DNA from: Anaerolineales bacterium UBA7227
GTDB taxonomy: Bacteria > Chloroflexota > Anaerolineae > Anaerolineales > Villigracilaceae
Assembly: GCA_002473085.1 (NCBI GenBank)
Contig: DKTP01000157.1
Span: forward strand, 1 to 24,839
Direction of reading: 5' to 3'
Length of the DNA stretch: 24,839 bases
Below the pieces are notes generated by a model. It was given only the letters and a program-made list of their open reading frames with translations, was not told where the DNA came from and did no database searches. The position numbers were made by a program, and so were the translations under genes. How positions within the stretch are numbered: position 1 is the stretch's first letter; every line of letters begins with the position of its first letter. This document shows, piece by piece, positions 1 to 6,237 of this stretch.

Positions 1-44
1 CCCGCCAGCAGGATTACAACGCACAGAGACAGGGCAACTTTCAT
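1..44 (-). CDS. 5' end of a probable exported protein or lipoprotein (partial)
   Basis: Only the first 14 codons are inside the window; the gene continues past position 1. The start ATG is at 44-42 on the minus strand and the peptide reads MKVALSLCVVILLA. One lysine followed by a hydrophobic run is typical of a Sec signal peptide, and the early Cys is not in a clear lipobox. A GAGG ribosome-binding site sits five bases upstream of the ATG, which supports the start. It lies downstream of the HEAT-repeat gene on the same strand. The function cannot be judged from what is visible. Confidence 0.5.
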   Translation of the reverse strand, partial: MKVALSLCVVILLA

Positions 45-83
45 CACGACCTCGCTGTTGCGAATATTATCGCACAATTACGC

Positions 84-236
84 GCGGCGAGCGTCCAGGA
101 ATTCGCGAATTCGTGCCGCATTCGTGGACGGGTTTGCCCGGCGAGGGAATGGCGGCGAGCGTCCGCGAATATTTCGCGACGACGAAAGCGCCTATTCGCG
201 AATTCGTGCCGCATTCGTGGACGGGTTTGCCCGGCG
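84..236. repeat. 43-bp perfect direct repeat plus 13-bp satellite repeat
   Basis: A 43-bp sequence at 101-143 recurs exactly at 194-236, a period of 93 bp. Each copy begins ATTCGCGAATTCGTGCCGC and ends GTTTGCCCGGCG. A shorter unit, GCGGCGAGCGTCC, occurs at 84-96 and 152-164. The block fills the gap between two minus-strand genes, and the CGCGAATTCGTG wording recalls the degenerate repeats near the tRNA-Asn gene. No good open reading frame accounts for it. Confidence 0.8.
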
Positions 237-246
237 GGGCGCGGCT

Positions 247-1400
247 TTACGAAGCGCTGGCGCTGGTCAATTTTTTCAGCGCCTCGCGCGCCAGCATCGA
301 GAGTTCGCGGTCCGAGCGGTCGTCCGCGAGCGGCTCCAGCGCGGCGGCGGCGCGCGGGTCGCGCAGTTCGCCGAGCGATTGGACGACCTGCTTCTGCACG
401 AAGCGGTCCTGGTCGCGCAGCATCGCCGCGAGCAGGGGCAGGACGCGCGGGTCGCGGATTCGAGTCAACGCGGGGACGGCTCGCAGGCGGACGCCCGTCT
501 CGGGATGCCTCGTCGCCTCGGCCAGGACCTCGAAGGCGGCCGCGCCAAACCCGGCCAGCGACTCGGCCGCGGCGCGCCCCACCTCGTCGTGCAGGTCATA
601 CAGCGTCATGCCCAGGGCCTCCACCGCGCGGGCGTCCCCGATGCGTCCCAGCACGATGGCCGCGCTGCGTCGGACAGTGGCTTCGTTGTGCCGCAGCGCG
701 TCCGTCAGCGGCATGACCGCGTCCGCGCCGAACTTCGTCAGCGCGTCGAGCATGGGTTGGGCGGCGTTCTCGCGCTCGTACCACCAGAACGAATCGGCCA
801 TGCTCTCGATGAAGTAGGGGACGGCCTCGGGCAGCCGCGTCTCGGCGAGGGCTTGCGCGGCGGCCTGGCGGACTTCGATCTCGCGGTCTTCGAGCAGGAG
901 GTCGGAGAGGGGAACGATGGAGGCCGGGGCGCGGAAGACGCCGACCGCCAGCGCCGCGGCGATGCGGACCGTCGGTTCGGGATCGGCCAACAGCGCGGCC
1001 AACGTCGGGACGGCGGACGCGTCGCCGATCTTCGCCAGCGCGGACGCGGCCCGCGCGCGGACGGTGAAGTACTCGCCGCGCGCGGCCTCCGTCAGCGCGG
1101 GGACGGCGCCCGGGTGACGGATGTCGCCGAGGAGATCGGCGATCCATTTCGGGTGGCGGGATGCGTCGAGCCGAGGAGTTGGGAGAGGCGCGGGACGGCG
1201 GCCGGTCCCATCCTGAGGAGCAGGATCCGCGCCGACTCCGAGAGTCCCGCGTCCCGGCCGGCGAGCGCTTCGACGAGGTCGTCCACCGCGGCGGGTCCGA
1301 AGCGGAGCAGTTCCTGCGCGGCCTGCGCGCGTTTGGAGGGGTCGTTCAGTTGCGCGATCCACTTTTGGGGATCGTCTTTTTTCCTGGTGAACCAGTCCAT
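247..1400 (-). CDS. HEAT-repeat protein, interrupted by an apparent frameshift
   Basis: This is a scaffold-type protein of tandem helical HEAT (PBS lyase HEAT-like) repeats; the partner is unknown. The first part begins at the ATG at 1400 with MDWFTRKKDD and carries two to three repeats to about position 1150. The reading then continues in another frame from about 1150 to the stop at 247, with at least eight more units such as HPGAVPALTEAA, DASAVPTLAALL and DPRVLPLLAAML. Adding one base near the AAA at 1147-1149 would join them into about 384 residues (…TR-KWIADLLGD…). The good repeat consensus on both sides argues for a recent lesion or a sequencing error rather than two genes. There is no clear ribosome-binding site; a TAAAAT six bases before the ATG suggests a leaderless start. 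Confidence 0.75.
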
Positions 1401-1406
1401 GCGGTT

Positions 1407-1412
1407 ATTTTA
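1407..1412 (-). promoter_or_regulatory. possible leaderless -10 element of the HEAT-repeat gene
   Basis: On the minus strand TAAAAT lies exactly six bases before the start ATG at 1400, the spacing expected if the transcript starts at the A of the ATG. No Shine-Dalgarno sequence is present and no clear -35 is seen, because that region lies inside the 1424-1445 hairpin. Weak evidence. Confidence 0.3.
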
Positions 1413-1423
1413 CTCTAAAGAGA

Positions 1424-1450
1424 AGACCCCCGCGAACGGGGGTCTCTTTT
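1424..1450. terminator. rho-independent terminator, probably bidirectional
   Basis: A 9-bp perfect stem (1424-1432 with 1437-1445) closes a CGAA tetraloop. A T run follows on the plus side (1447-1450) and a pyrimidine-rich tract on the minus side. It separates the small membrane protein gene from the HEAT-repeat gene on the minus strand. Confidence 0.7.
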
Positions 1451-1470
1451 GGGGTGTGGGAGGAAAAATC

Positions 1471-1641
1471 TTAGAGGCCCTTTACAAGCAGGCCCGCGAC
1501 GAGAAGGACAAAGCCGATAAAAGCAAGCCAGAACGCAAAGCCTGCAACGGCGCCGATGACGCCAATTTGGCCTAGCAAACCAACCAGCGCCAACACAATG
1601 CTGATCCAGAAAGTGAATTGCTTTGGGGGGGTGAGTTTCAT
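1471..1641 (-). CDS. small two-helix membrane protein (56 aa)
   Basis: ATG at 1641-1639, stop at 1473-1471. The ribosome-binding site AGGAGA sits six to seven bases upstream, and a consensus-like promoter lies at 1694-1721. The peptide starts MKLTPPKQFTFWISIVLALV and ends LLVAGLLVKGL. It has two hydrophobic stretches, about residues 11-33 and 36-53, joined by a short Gly/Ala turn, with Lys residues at both ends. The good start signals, own promoter and following terminator make it a real gene. I recognise no named family; it may be a small membrane stabiliser or regulator, but nothing here shows the function. Confidence 0.7.
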   Translation of the reverse strand: MKLTPPKQFTFWISIVLALVGLLGQIGVIGAVAGFAFWLAFIGFVLLVAGLLVKGL

Positions 1642-1693
1642 TTGTATTCTCCTTTGGGTGATTGGGTTCCCACACCCGTTTCTTACAACACTG

Positions 1694-1721
1694 ATTATAG
1701 CGATGAGTTTCAGTATTGCAA
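1694..1721 (-). promoter_or_regulatory. sigma-70 type promoter of the small membrane protein gene
   Basis: The minus strand reads TTGCAA (1721-1716), a 16-bp spacer, then a perfect TATAAT (1699-1694). The predicted transcription start is about 45 bases before the ATG at 1641. Confidence 0.6.
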
Positions 1722-1799
1722 GTCAAAAATTGATTGGAAAATCGCTCTCGAAAATTCTCAACTTTCCTGAAATCCCACCAAAACGGTATGAAATTGGGC

Positions 1800-1805
1800 T
1801 ATAAT
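1800..1805 (+). promoter_or_regulatory. possible plus-strand -10 element upstream of the pdh operon
   Basis: A perfect TATAAT at 1800-1805 faces the pyruvate dehydrogenase genes. The -35 position is weak (ACCAAA at 17-bp spacing). A terminator-like hairpin begins 26 bases downstream, so any transcript would be short or attenuated. Confidence 0.4.
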
Positions 1806-1831
1806 CCCATCGAATGTAAGCGAAGGCCACA

Positions 1832-1858
1832 ACGCCGGGGTTTCCCCGGTGTTATTTT
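1832..1858 (+). terminator. terminator-like hairpin in the pdh leader region (possible attenuator)
   Basis: ACGCCGGGG (1832-1840) pairs with CCCCGGTGT (1844-1852) across a TTT loop, with one G-T wobble, and TATTTT follows. No plus-strand gene ends here, so it may stop short transcripts from the TATAAT at 1800 or act as an attenuator. Confidence 0.5.
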
Positions 1859-2037
1859 GCCTGAATTCCTGAGTAGAACAAGCCTGCGGCAAGTTAACAA
1901 CTGAACCGGGCAAAAAACCTCGATGCGAATGACGCGCATGGGTTCCAAAAACAGTCGCTTCATTCGCGTTGAAGATGTTCGGTTAATTTGAAGAAGTACA
2001 ATGGACTTGTTTTACTACAACACGTGTGGAGAGATAG

Positions 2038-2994
2038 ATGAAGAAGGAACAACTGCTCGATATGTATCACCAGATGACGCTGATCCGCCGCGTGGAAGAA
2101 CGCGCCGCGGAACTGTACCAGGCCGGTAAGATCGGCGGCTTTTTGCACCTGTACATCGGACAGGAAGCCGTCTCGACCGGTTTGATTGCGGCGCGCGAGC
2201 CGCGCGACCGCGTCATCACCGCCTACCGCGACCACGGCGTGGCGATCAACTGCGGAATCCCCGCCAGCGAGGTGATGGCGGAACTGCTCGGCAAAGCGAC
2301 GGGGATGTCGAAGGGCAAGGGCGGCTCGATGCACATGGCCGACGTCTCGAAGAATATGTGGGGCGGTCACGCCATCGTCGGCGGACATCTGCCCATCGCG
2401 GCGGGATTCGCCATCGGCGACCAGTACATGAAGAACGACAACGTCACCATCTGCATGTTCGGCGACGGCGCGACGAATATCGGTTTCTTCCACGAGGCGC
2501 TGAACCTCGCCAAGACCTGGGGACTGCGCGTGCTGTGGGTCTGCGAGAACAACCAGTACGGCATGGGAACCGCCGTGGACCGCGCCTCGGCTGTGTCGGA
2601 CATCCGCCAGAAGGCGGACGGATACGGGATGAAGAGCGGCGAAGTGGACGGCATGGACGTGATGAAGGTCTACGAGGCGGCGAAGGCGGCGATTGACTAC
2701 GTCCGCACGGAAGGCCAGCCGTACCTGCTCGAAGTGGACACGTACCGTTTCCGCGGCCACTCGATGGGCGATCCCGAACGCTATCGCAAGGCGGACGAGG
2801 TCAAGAAGTGGCACGAGAGCGATCCCATCGGCATCTTCAACAAGTACCTGATCGAGAAGAAGGTCGCCTCCAAAAAGGCGCTGGACGAGATCGAAGCGCG
2901 CGTGGAAGAGGAAGTCGTCAAGGTGGTGGAATTTGCCGAGACCTCTCCCGAGCCGGCGCTGTCGGAATTGTTTACGAACGTTTATGCGGACTAG
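2038..2994 (+). CDS. pdhA: pyruvate dehydrogenase E1 component, alpha subunit
   Basis: Thiamine-diphosphate-dependent alpha subunit of the E1 heterotetramer, which decarboxylates pyruvate and passes the acetyl group to lipoyl-E2 in the cytoplasm. The protein has 318 residues, normal for the short E1-alpha type. Visible marks are the GKGGSMHM loop, the diphosphate-binding motif starting GDGATN (about residues 142-147) and ending in ENNQYG, and the phosphorylation-loop signature YRFRGHSMGDPERYR. GGAG lies six bases before the ATG. It heads the operon with E1-beta and E2. An acetoin or branched-chain 2-oxoacid dehydrogenase is the alternative; the FRGHSM loop and gene order favour pyruvate. It is separated from pdhB by a 100-bp gap that contains an inverted repeat. 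Confidence 0.9.
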   Translation: MKKEQLLDMYHQMTLIRRVEERAAELYQAGKIGGFLHLYIGQEAVSTGLIAAREPRDRVITAYRDHGVAINCGIPASEVMAELLGKATGMSKGKGGSMHMADVSKNMWGGHAIVGGHLPIAAGFAIGDQYMKNDNVTICMFGDGATNIGFFHEALNLAKTWGLRVLWVCENNQYGMGTAVDRASAVSDIRQKADGYGMKSGEVDGMDVMKVYEAAKAAIDYVRTEGQPYLLEVDTYRFRGHSMGDPERYRKADEVKKWHESDPIGIFNKYLIEKKVASKKALDEIEARVEEEVVKVVEFAETSPEPALSELFTNVYAD

Positions 2995-2999
2995 AGAAT

Positions 3000-3081
3000 A
3001 GAGAGCAGAGAGAAGAGAACAGGGAACAGAGAACAGTGTCTGGCAAAGGACTGCTCTCTAATCATCCGCTCTCTGCTCTCT
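3000..3081. repeat. purine-rich repeat element with 13-bp terminal inverted repeats
   Basis: AGAGAGCAGAGAG (3000-3012) is the exact reverse complement of CTCTCTGCTCTCT (3069-3081). Between them are repeated GAGAACAG-type units (3014-3041). The element fills the pdhA-pdhB gap and ends three bases before the pdhB ribosome-binding site. It looks like an inserted dispersed repeat that now forms a large hairpin in the operon mRNA. Confidence 0.7.
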
Positions 3082-3094
3082 TACAGAGGATAAC

Positions 3095-4069
3095 ATGGCT
3101 AAAATCACAATGCGCGAGGCAATCTCGCAGGCGCTGATGGAAGAAATGGACCGCGATCCCAACGTCTTTATCATGGGCGAGGAAGTGGGCGTGTGGGGCG
3201 GCTCGTACGCGGTCACCAAAGGCTTTTACGATAAATACGGTCCCGACCGCGTGAAGGACACGCCCATCGCGGAAAACGCCATCGTCGGCGGCGCGATCGG
3301 CGCGGCGATGGTCGGCCTGCGCCCGGTGGCGGAGATCATGACGATCAACTTCGCCTTCGTGGCGATGGACTACATCGTCAACCAGGCCGCGAAACTGCAC
3401 TACATGTTCGGCGGACAGTTCACCCTGCCGATGGTCATCCGAACCGTGGGCGGCGGCGGACGCCAGCTCGGCGCGACCCACTCCCAGACTCCCGACGCGG
3501 TCTTCGCGCACTTCCCCGGTCTCAAGGTCGTCAGCCCGGGGACGCCGGCGGACGCCAAAGGATTGCTGAAATCCGCCATCCGTTCGAATGACCCGATCTT
3601 CTTCATCGAACACGCCACCATGTACCAGGTGCGCGGCGAAGTCCCCGAGGGCGATCACCTCGTCCCGATCGGCAAATCCAAAGTCCAGCGCGAGGGCCGC
3701 GACCTGACCATCGTCACCTACTGCAAGGGACTCGAACTCTCGATGAAAGCCGCAGACGAACTCGCCAAAGAAGGCATCGAAGCCGAGATCGTTGACCTGC
3801 GCACGCTTCGTCCGCTGGACATGGAGCCCGTGCTGGAATCGTTCAAGAAGACCAACCGCGCCGTCGTGGTCGAAGAAGGCTGGAAGTCCTACGGCGTCGG
3901 CAGCGAGGTCGTCAGCCGTATCTACGAGGAAGCCTTCGATTACGTGGACGCGCCCATCGTCCGCGTGGCGCAAAAGGAAGTCCCGCTTCCCTACAACCGC
4001 ACGCTCGAACAAGCCGCTCTCCCGCAGGTTCCAGACATCGTCGCCGCGGCAAAGGAGGTGTTGAAGTAA
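3095..4069 (+). CDS. pdhB: pyruvate dehydrogenase E1 component, beta subunit
   Basis: Beta subunit of the E1 heterotetramer; it completes the thiamine-diphosphate site and binds E2. It has 324 residues, full length for the family. It begins MAKITMREAISQALMEEM, has the conserved E in DTPIAE (residue 60, the cofactor-activating Glu region), the QLGATHSQ loop, and a C-terminal transketolase-type domain with VVVEEGWKSYGVGSEV and the final LPYNRTLE. AGAGGA lies six bases upstream of the ATG. Its stop overlaps the E2 start by one base (TAATG), which implies translational coupling. Confidence 0.9.
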   Translation: MAKITMREAISQALMEEMDRDPNVFIMGEEVGVWGGSYAVTKGFYDKYGPDRVKDTPIAENAIVGGAIGAAMVGLRPVAEIMTINFAFVAMDYIVNQAAKLHYMFGGQFTLPMVIRTVGGGGRQLGATHSQTPDAVFAHFPGLKVVSPGTPADAKGLLKSAIRSNDPIFFIEHATMYQVRGEVPEGDHLVPIGKSKVQREGRDLTIVTYCKGLELSMKAADELAKEGIEAEIVDLRTLRPLDMEPVLESFKKTNRAVVVEEGWKSYGVGSEVVSRIYEEAFDYVDAPIVRVAQKEVPLPYNRTLEQAALPQVPDIVAAAKEVLK

Positions 4070-5355
4070 TGGCCGAAACCATCAACATGCCCAAACTCGG
4101 CTTCGACATGGCGGAAGGCACGCTCATCCGCTGGGTGAAGCAGGTCGGCGAGACCATCAACAAGGGCGACGTGCTGGCCGAGATCGAGACCGACAAGGCC
4201 ACGGTCGAGGTCGAGTCGCCCGCCAGCGGCGTGGTGCTGCAACTCATCGTCAGCCAGGGCGACGTGGTCCCGGTCAACGCGCCGATCGCGGTGGTCGGGC
4301 AGGCGGGGGAGGAGGTCATTGTTCAGTCATCAGTGAGCAGTGACCAGATGGCGGAAGGCGGGATGCAGAAGGCGGACGCGGCGCTTCCCCCTGCGGGGAC
4401 GGCTCCGACTCCGCCCGCGCGGGGTTCTGGCGCTCAGGCCGTTTCCTCCCCCGAGGCGGGAGGCGTGAAGGCCAGCCCGCTGGCGAAGAAGATCGCGCAC
4501 GACAACAACCTCGACCTCGCCTCCATTCAGGGGACCGGCCCCGGCGGGCGCGTGGTGAAACGGGACGTGGAAGCCGCGCTGGTCAGTGTTCAGTCATCAG
4601 TGATCAGTGATCAGTCGGCGGTGACCGGCGTTCCGTTCCCGCAGCCCAGTTATCAGGTGGCGGTTGCCGCCGAGGATAAAGTCGTCCCGACGACCAAACT
4701 CCGTCAGGCGATCGGGCGCAGGCTGGTCGAGTCGAAGCAGGCCATCCCGCACTTTTACGTCACGCACGAATACAAGATGGACATGCTGCTCGAGATGCGC
4801 AAGCAGTTCAACGCCTATCTGCCCGATAACGAAAAGATCTCGGTTAACGATTTCATCGTCAAGGCGGCGGCGCTCACGCTGCGGCAGTTCCCCAACCTCA
4901 ACGCCACCATCAAGGGCAACGAGGTCGTCCAGTTCGGTCACGTCAACGTCGGCGTGGCGGTGACCGTCCCCGGCGGGCTGATGACCGTCGTCGTCAAAGA
5001 CGCTGACCAGAAGATGCTGCGGCAGATCTCCGCCGAGATCAAAGCCATGGCGGCGCGCGCCCGCGAGGGCAAGGTCAAGCCCGATGACGTGGACGGCTCG
5101 ACCTTCTCGACCTCCAACCTGGGCATGTACGACGTGGAGGATTTCATCGCCATCATCAATCCGCCCGAAGCGGCAATTTTGGCAATCTCCTCGGCGCGCG
5201 AGGTTCCCGTGGCGGAGGACGGACAGGTCAAAATCGGCTGGCGCATGAAAGCCACCATCTCGGTGGATCACCGCGTCAGCGACGGGGCGGAAGCGGCGCA
5301 GTTCATGCAGAAACTGGCGGAATTCCTGGAAAACCCGGTGATGATGCTGGTGTAG
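4069..5355 (+). CDS. pdhC: dihydrolipoamide acetyltransferase (E2 of pyruvate dehydrogenase)
   Basis: Core enzyme that carries the acetyl group on lipoyl-lysine and transfers it to CoA. Domains in order: one lipoyl domain (residues 1-77) with the lipoylation Lys43 in ETDKATVEVES; a linker (about 80-130); a peripheral-subunit-binding domain (about 133-171) with ASPLAKKIAHDNNLDL and GTGPGGRVVKRDV; a second linker (172-205); and the catalytic domain (206-428) with His401 and Asp405 in DHRVSDG. The 428-residue length is normal. Both linkers contain VQSSV-x-SDQ, encoded by the same repeated DNA. Last gene of the operon; no E3 follows within the window, so lipoamide dehydrogenase must be encoded elsewhere. 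Confidence 0.9.
   Translation: MAETINMPKLGFDMAEGTLIRWVKQVGETINKGDVLAEIETDKATVEVESPASGVVLQLIVSQGDVVPVNAPIAVVGQAGEEVIVQSSVSSDQMAEGGMQKADAALPPAGTAPTPPARGSGAQAVSSPEAGGVKASPLAKKIAHDNNLDLASIQGTGPGGRVVKRDVEAALVSVQSSVISDQSAVTGVPFPQPSYQVAVAAEDKVVPTTKLRQAIGRRLVESKQAIPHFYVTHEYKMDMLLEMRKQFNAYLPDNEKISVNDFIVKAAALTLRQFPNLNATIKGNEVVQFGHVNVGVAVTVPGGLMTVVVKDADQKMLRQISAEIKAMAARAREGKVKPDDVDGSTFSTSNLGMYDVEDFIAIINPPEAAILAISSAREVPVAEDGQVKIGWRMKATISVDHRVSDGAEAAQFMQKLAEFLENPVMMLV
4321..4346 (+). repeat. CAGT-type dispersed repeat inside the E2 gene, copy 1
   Basis: GTTCAGTCATCAGTGA at 4321-4336 is followed by GCAGTGACCAG. It lies in frame in the lipoyl-to-binding-domain linker and encodes VQSSVSSDQ from about residue 85. 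The same 16-mer recurs at 4588-4603. Confidence 0.7.
4582..4616 (+). repeat. CAGT-type dispersed repeat inside the E2 gene, copy 2
   Basis: The 16-mer GTTCAGTCATCAGTGA (4588-4603) is extended by TCAGTGATCAGTC, tandem TCAGTGA units built on the palindrome TGATCA. It lies in frame in the second linker and encodes VSVQSSVISDQS from about residue 172. Confidence 0.7.
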
Positions 5356-5360
5356 AAAGC

Positions 5361-5398
5361 AAACTTCCGAAGTCAGGCGGCTTCGGAAGTTTTTTATT
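5361..5398 (+). terminator. rho-independent terminator of the pdh operon
   Basis: A 12-bp perfect stem, AAACTTCCGAAG (5361-5372) with CTTCGGAAGTTT (5381-5392), loop TCAGGCGG, then a T-rich tract. It starts six bases after the E2 stop. The loop and upper stem nearly match those of the terminator at 8017-8048. Confidence 0.9.
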
Positions 5399-5506
5399 TG
5401 ACCATTTACGTAAGTCAGTCCGACATAGAGAACGTCTCTTGCACAAGTCACTTGCGCGCTTTTCAACCCGCTTTTACCGAAGGTCTTTGCGGGCGTCAAT
5501 CTATAC

Positions 5507-5512
5507 TATAAT
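5507..5512 (+). promoter_or_regulatory. -10 element upstream of the nfeD-flotillin genes
   Basis: A perfect TATAAT 70 bases before the NfeD-like start, just after the pdh terminator. The -35 position (TCTTTG at 17-bp spacing) is poor, so only the -10 is well supported. Confidence 0.4.
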
Positions 5513-5582
5513 CATGGGGAAATACCCGACAGCGAAACAACTTGCAAACAACCTGCGTATATCCCTTTGAGAGGACCGCTTT

Positions 5583-6215
5583 ATGGCTAATCTGACCTGG
5601 ATTGAAATGCTCTACTGGGCTTGCGCGATCGGCGGCGGGACGCTTTTCATCATCCGCGTCATCATGACTTTTGTAGGCGGCGGCCTCGACGGCGATCTGG
5701 GCGACGCTTCCTCGGATGTGGAGTTCCATTCGGATATCGGCGGCCATACGGACCTTCATTCCGATATCGGCAACGATGCCGCCGGTCATCATCACGCCGA
5801 TGACGCCAACTTCAGTTTCAAGCTGGCCTCGTTGCAGGGATTAACCGCCTTCTTCACCCTTTTTGGCCTGGTCGGACTGGCGTTGGTCAGGCTGAGATGG
5901 CACGTCCTGTTGACCTTCATCGGCGCGACCGCCGCCGGGCTGCTGGCTGTCTGGTTATTGGGATTGCTGCTCTTGCAGATGAAACGACTGCAATCCGAAG
6001 GCACGCTCGACATCAGGAACGCCATCGGGCAGACCGGGTCGGTGTACCTGACCATCCCTGCCAACGGGTCCGGGCAGGTGCAGGTGACTGTGCAAGGCTC
6101 GTTGCGCATCTTCAATGCTGTTTCGCGGGACAAGAATAAGATCTCTACCGGCGCGGGCGTCCGCGTAACGGATATAACCGCCGACAATACCCTTGTCGTT
6201 GAGCAAATCGGATAA
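5583..6215 (+). CDS. NfeD/YuaF-like membrane protein
   Basis: Partner protein of a flotillin, thought to act in organising membrane microdomains. It has 210 residues: a first membrane helix at about 7-32; a His/Asp/Gly-rich stretch at about 35-77 with repeated HSDIG; helices at about 84-101 and 105-130; and a C-terminal OB-fold NfeD domain (about 138-208) starting LDIRNAIGQTGSVYL and ending NTLVVEQIG. AGAGGA lies seven bases before the ATG. The next gene, a flotillin, begins 22 bases later, as in the Bacillus yuaF-yuaG pair. There is no serine-protease domain, so it belongs to the short NfeD type. The His-rich loop could bind metal, but this is a guess. Confidence 0.8.
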   Translation: MANLTWIEMLYWACAIGGGTLFIIRVIMTFVGGGLDGDLGDASSDVEFHSDIGGHTDLHSDIGNDAAGHHHADDANFSFKLASLQGLTAFFTLFGLVGLALVRLRWHVLLTFIGATAAGLLAVWLLGLLLLQMKRLQSEGTLDIRNAIGQTGSVYLTIPANGSGQVQVTVQGSLRIFNAVSRDKNKISTGAGVRVTDITADNTLVVEQIG

Positions 6216-6237
6216 AACCTACAAGGAGAATGCAACT

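Larger units (their letters stand above)
1642..2037. other. 396-bp divergent intergenic region
   Basis: It lies between the minus-strand small membrane protein and the plus-strand pdh operon. It holds the minus promoter at 1694-1721, a plus TATAAT at 1800, the hairpin at 1832-1852, and an imperfect inverted repeat, GCGAATGACGCG at 1925-1936 with CGCTTCATTCGC at 1956-1967 (one mismatch, 19-nt loop). The inverted repeat could be an operator or an RNA hairpin. I see no gene in it. Confidence 0.5.

Noticed and set aside
247..1362. The 371-codon frame as a complete HEAT protein starting at 1362
   Set aside because: Its first 65 or so residues are Arg/Pro-rich out-of-frame sequence; the true N-terminus is in the other frame from 1400.
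58..1575. 505-codon plus-strand open frame over the HEAT-repeat gene
   Set aside because: It is a shadow of the minus-strand gene. Its repeated N-terminus is only the 43-bp DNA repeat translated twice.
2038..5355. Operon as acetoin dehydrogenase (acoABC)
   Set aside because: The FRGHSM loop in E1-alpha and the E2 domain order fit pyruvate dehydrogenase better, and no acetoin regulator is nearby. Substrate specificity is still not proven by sequence alone.
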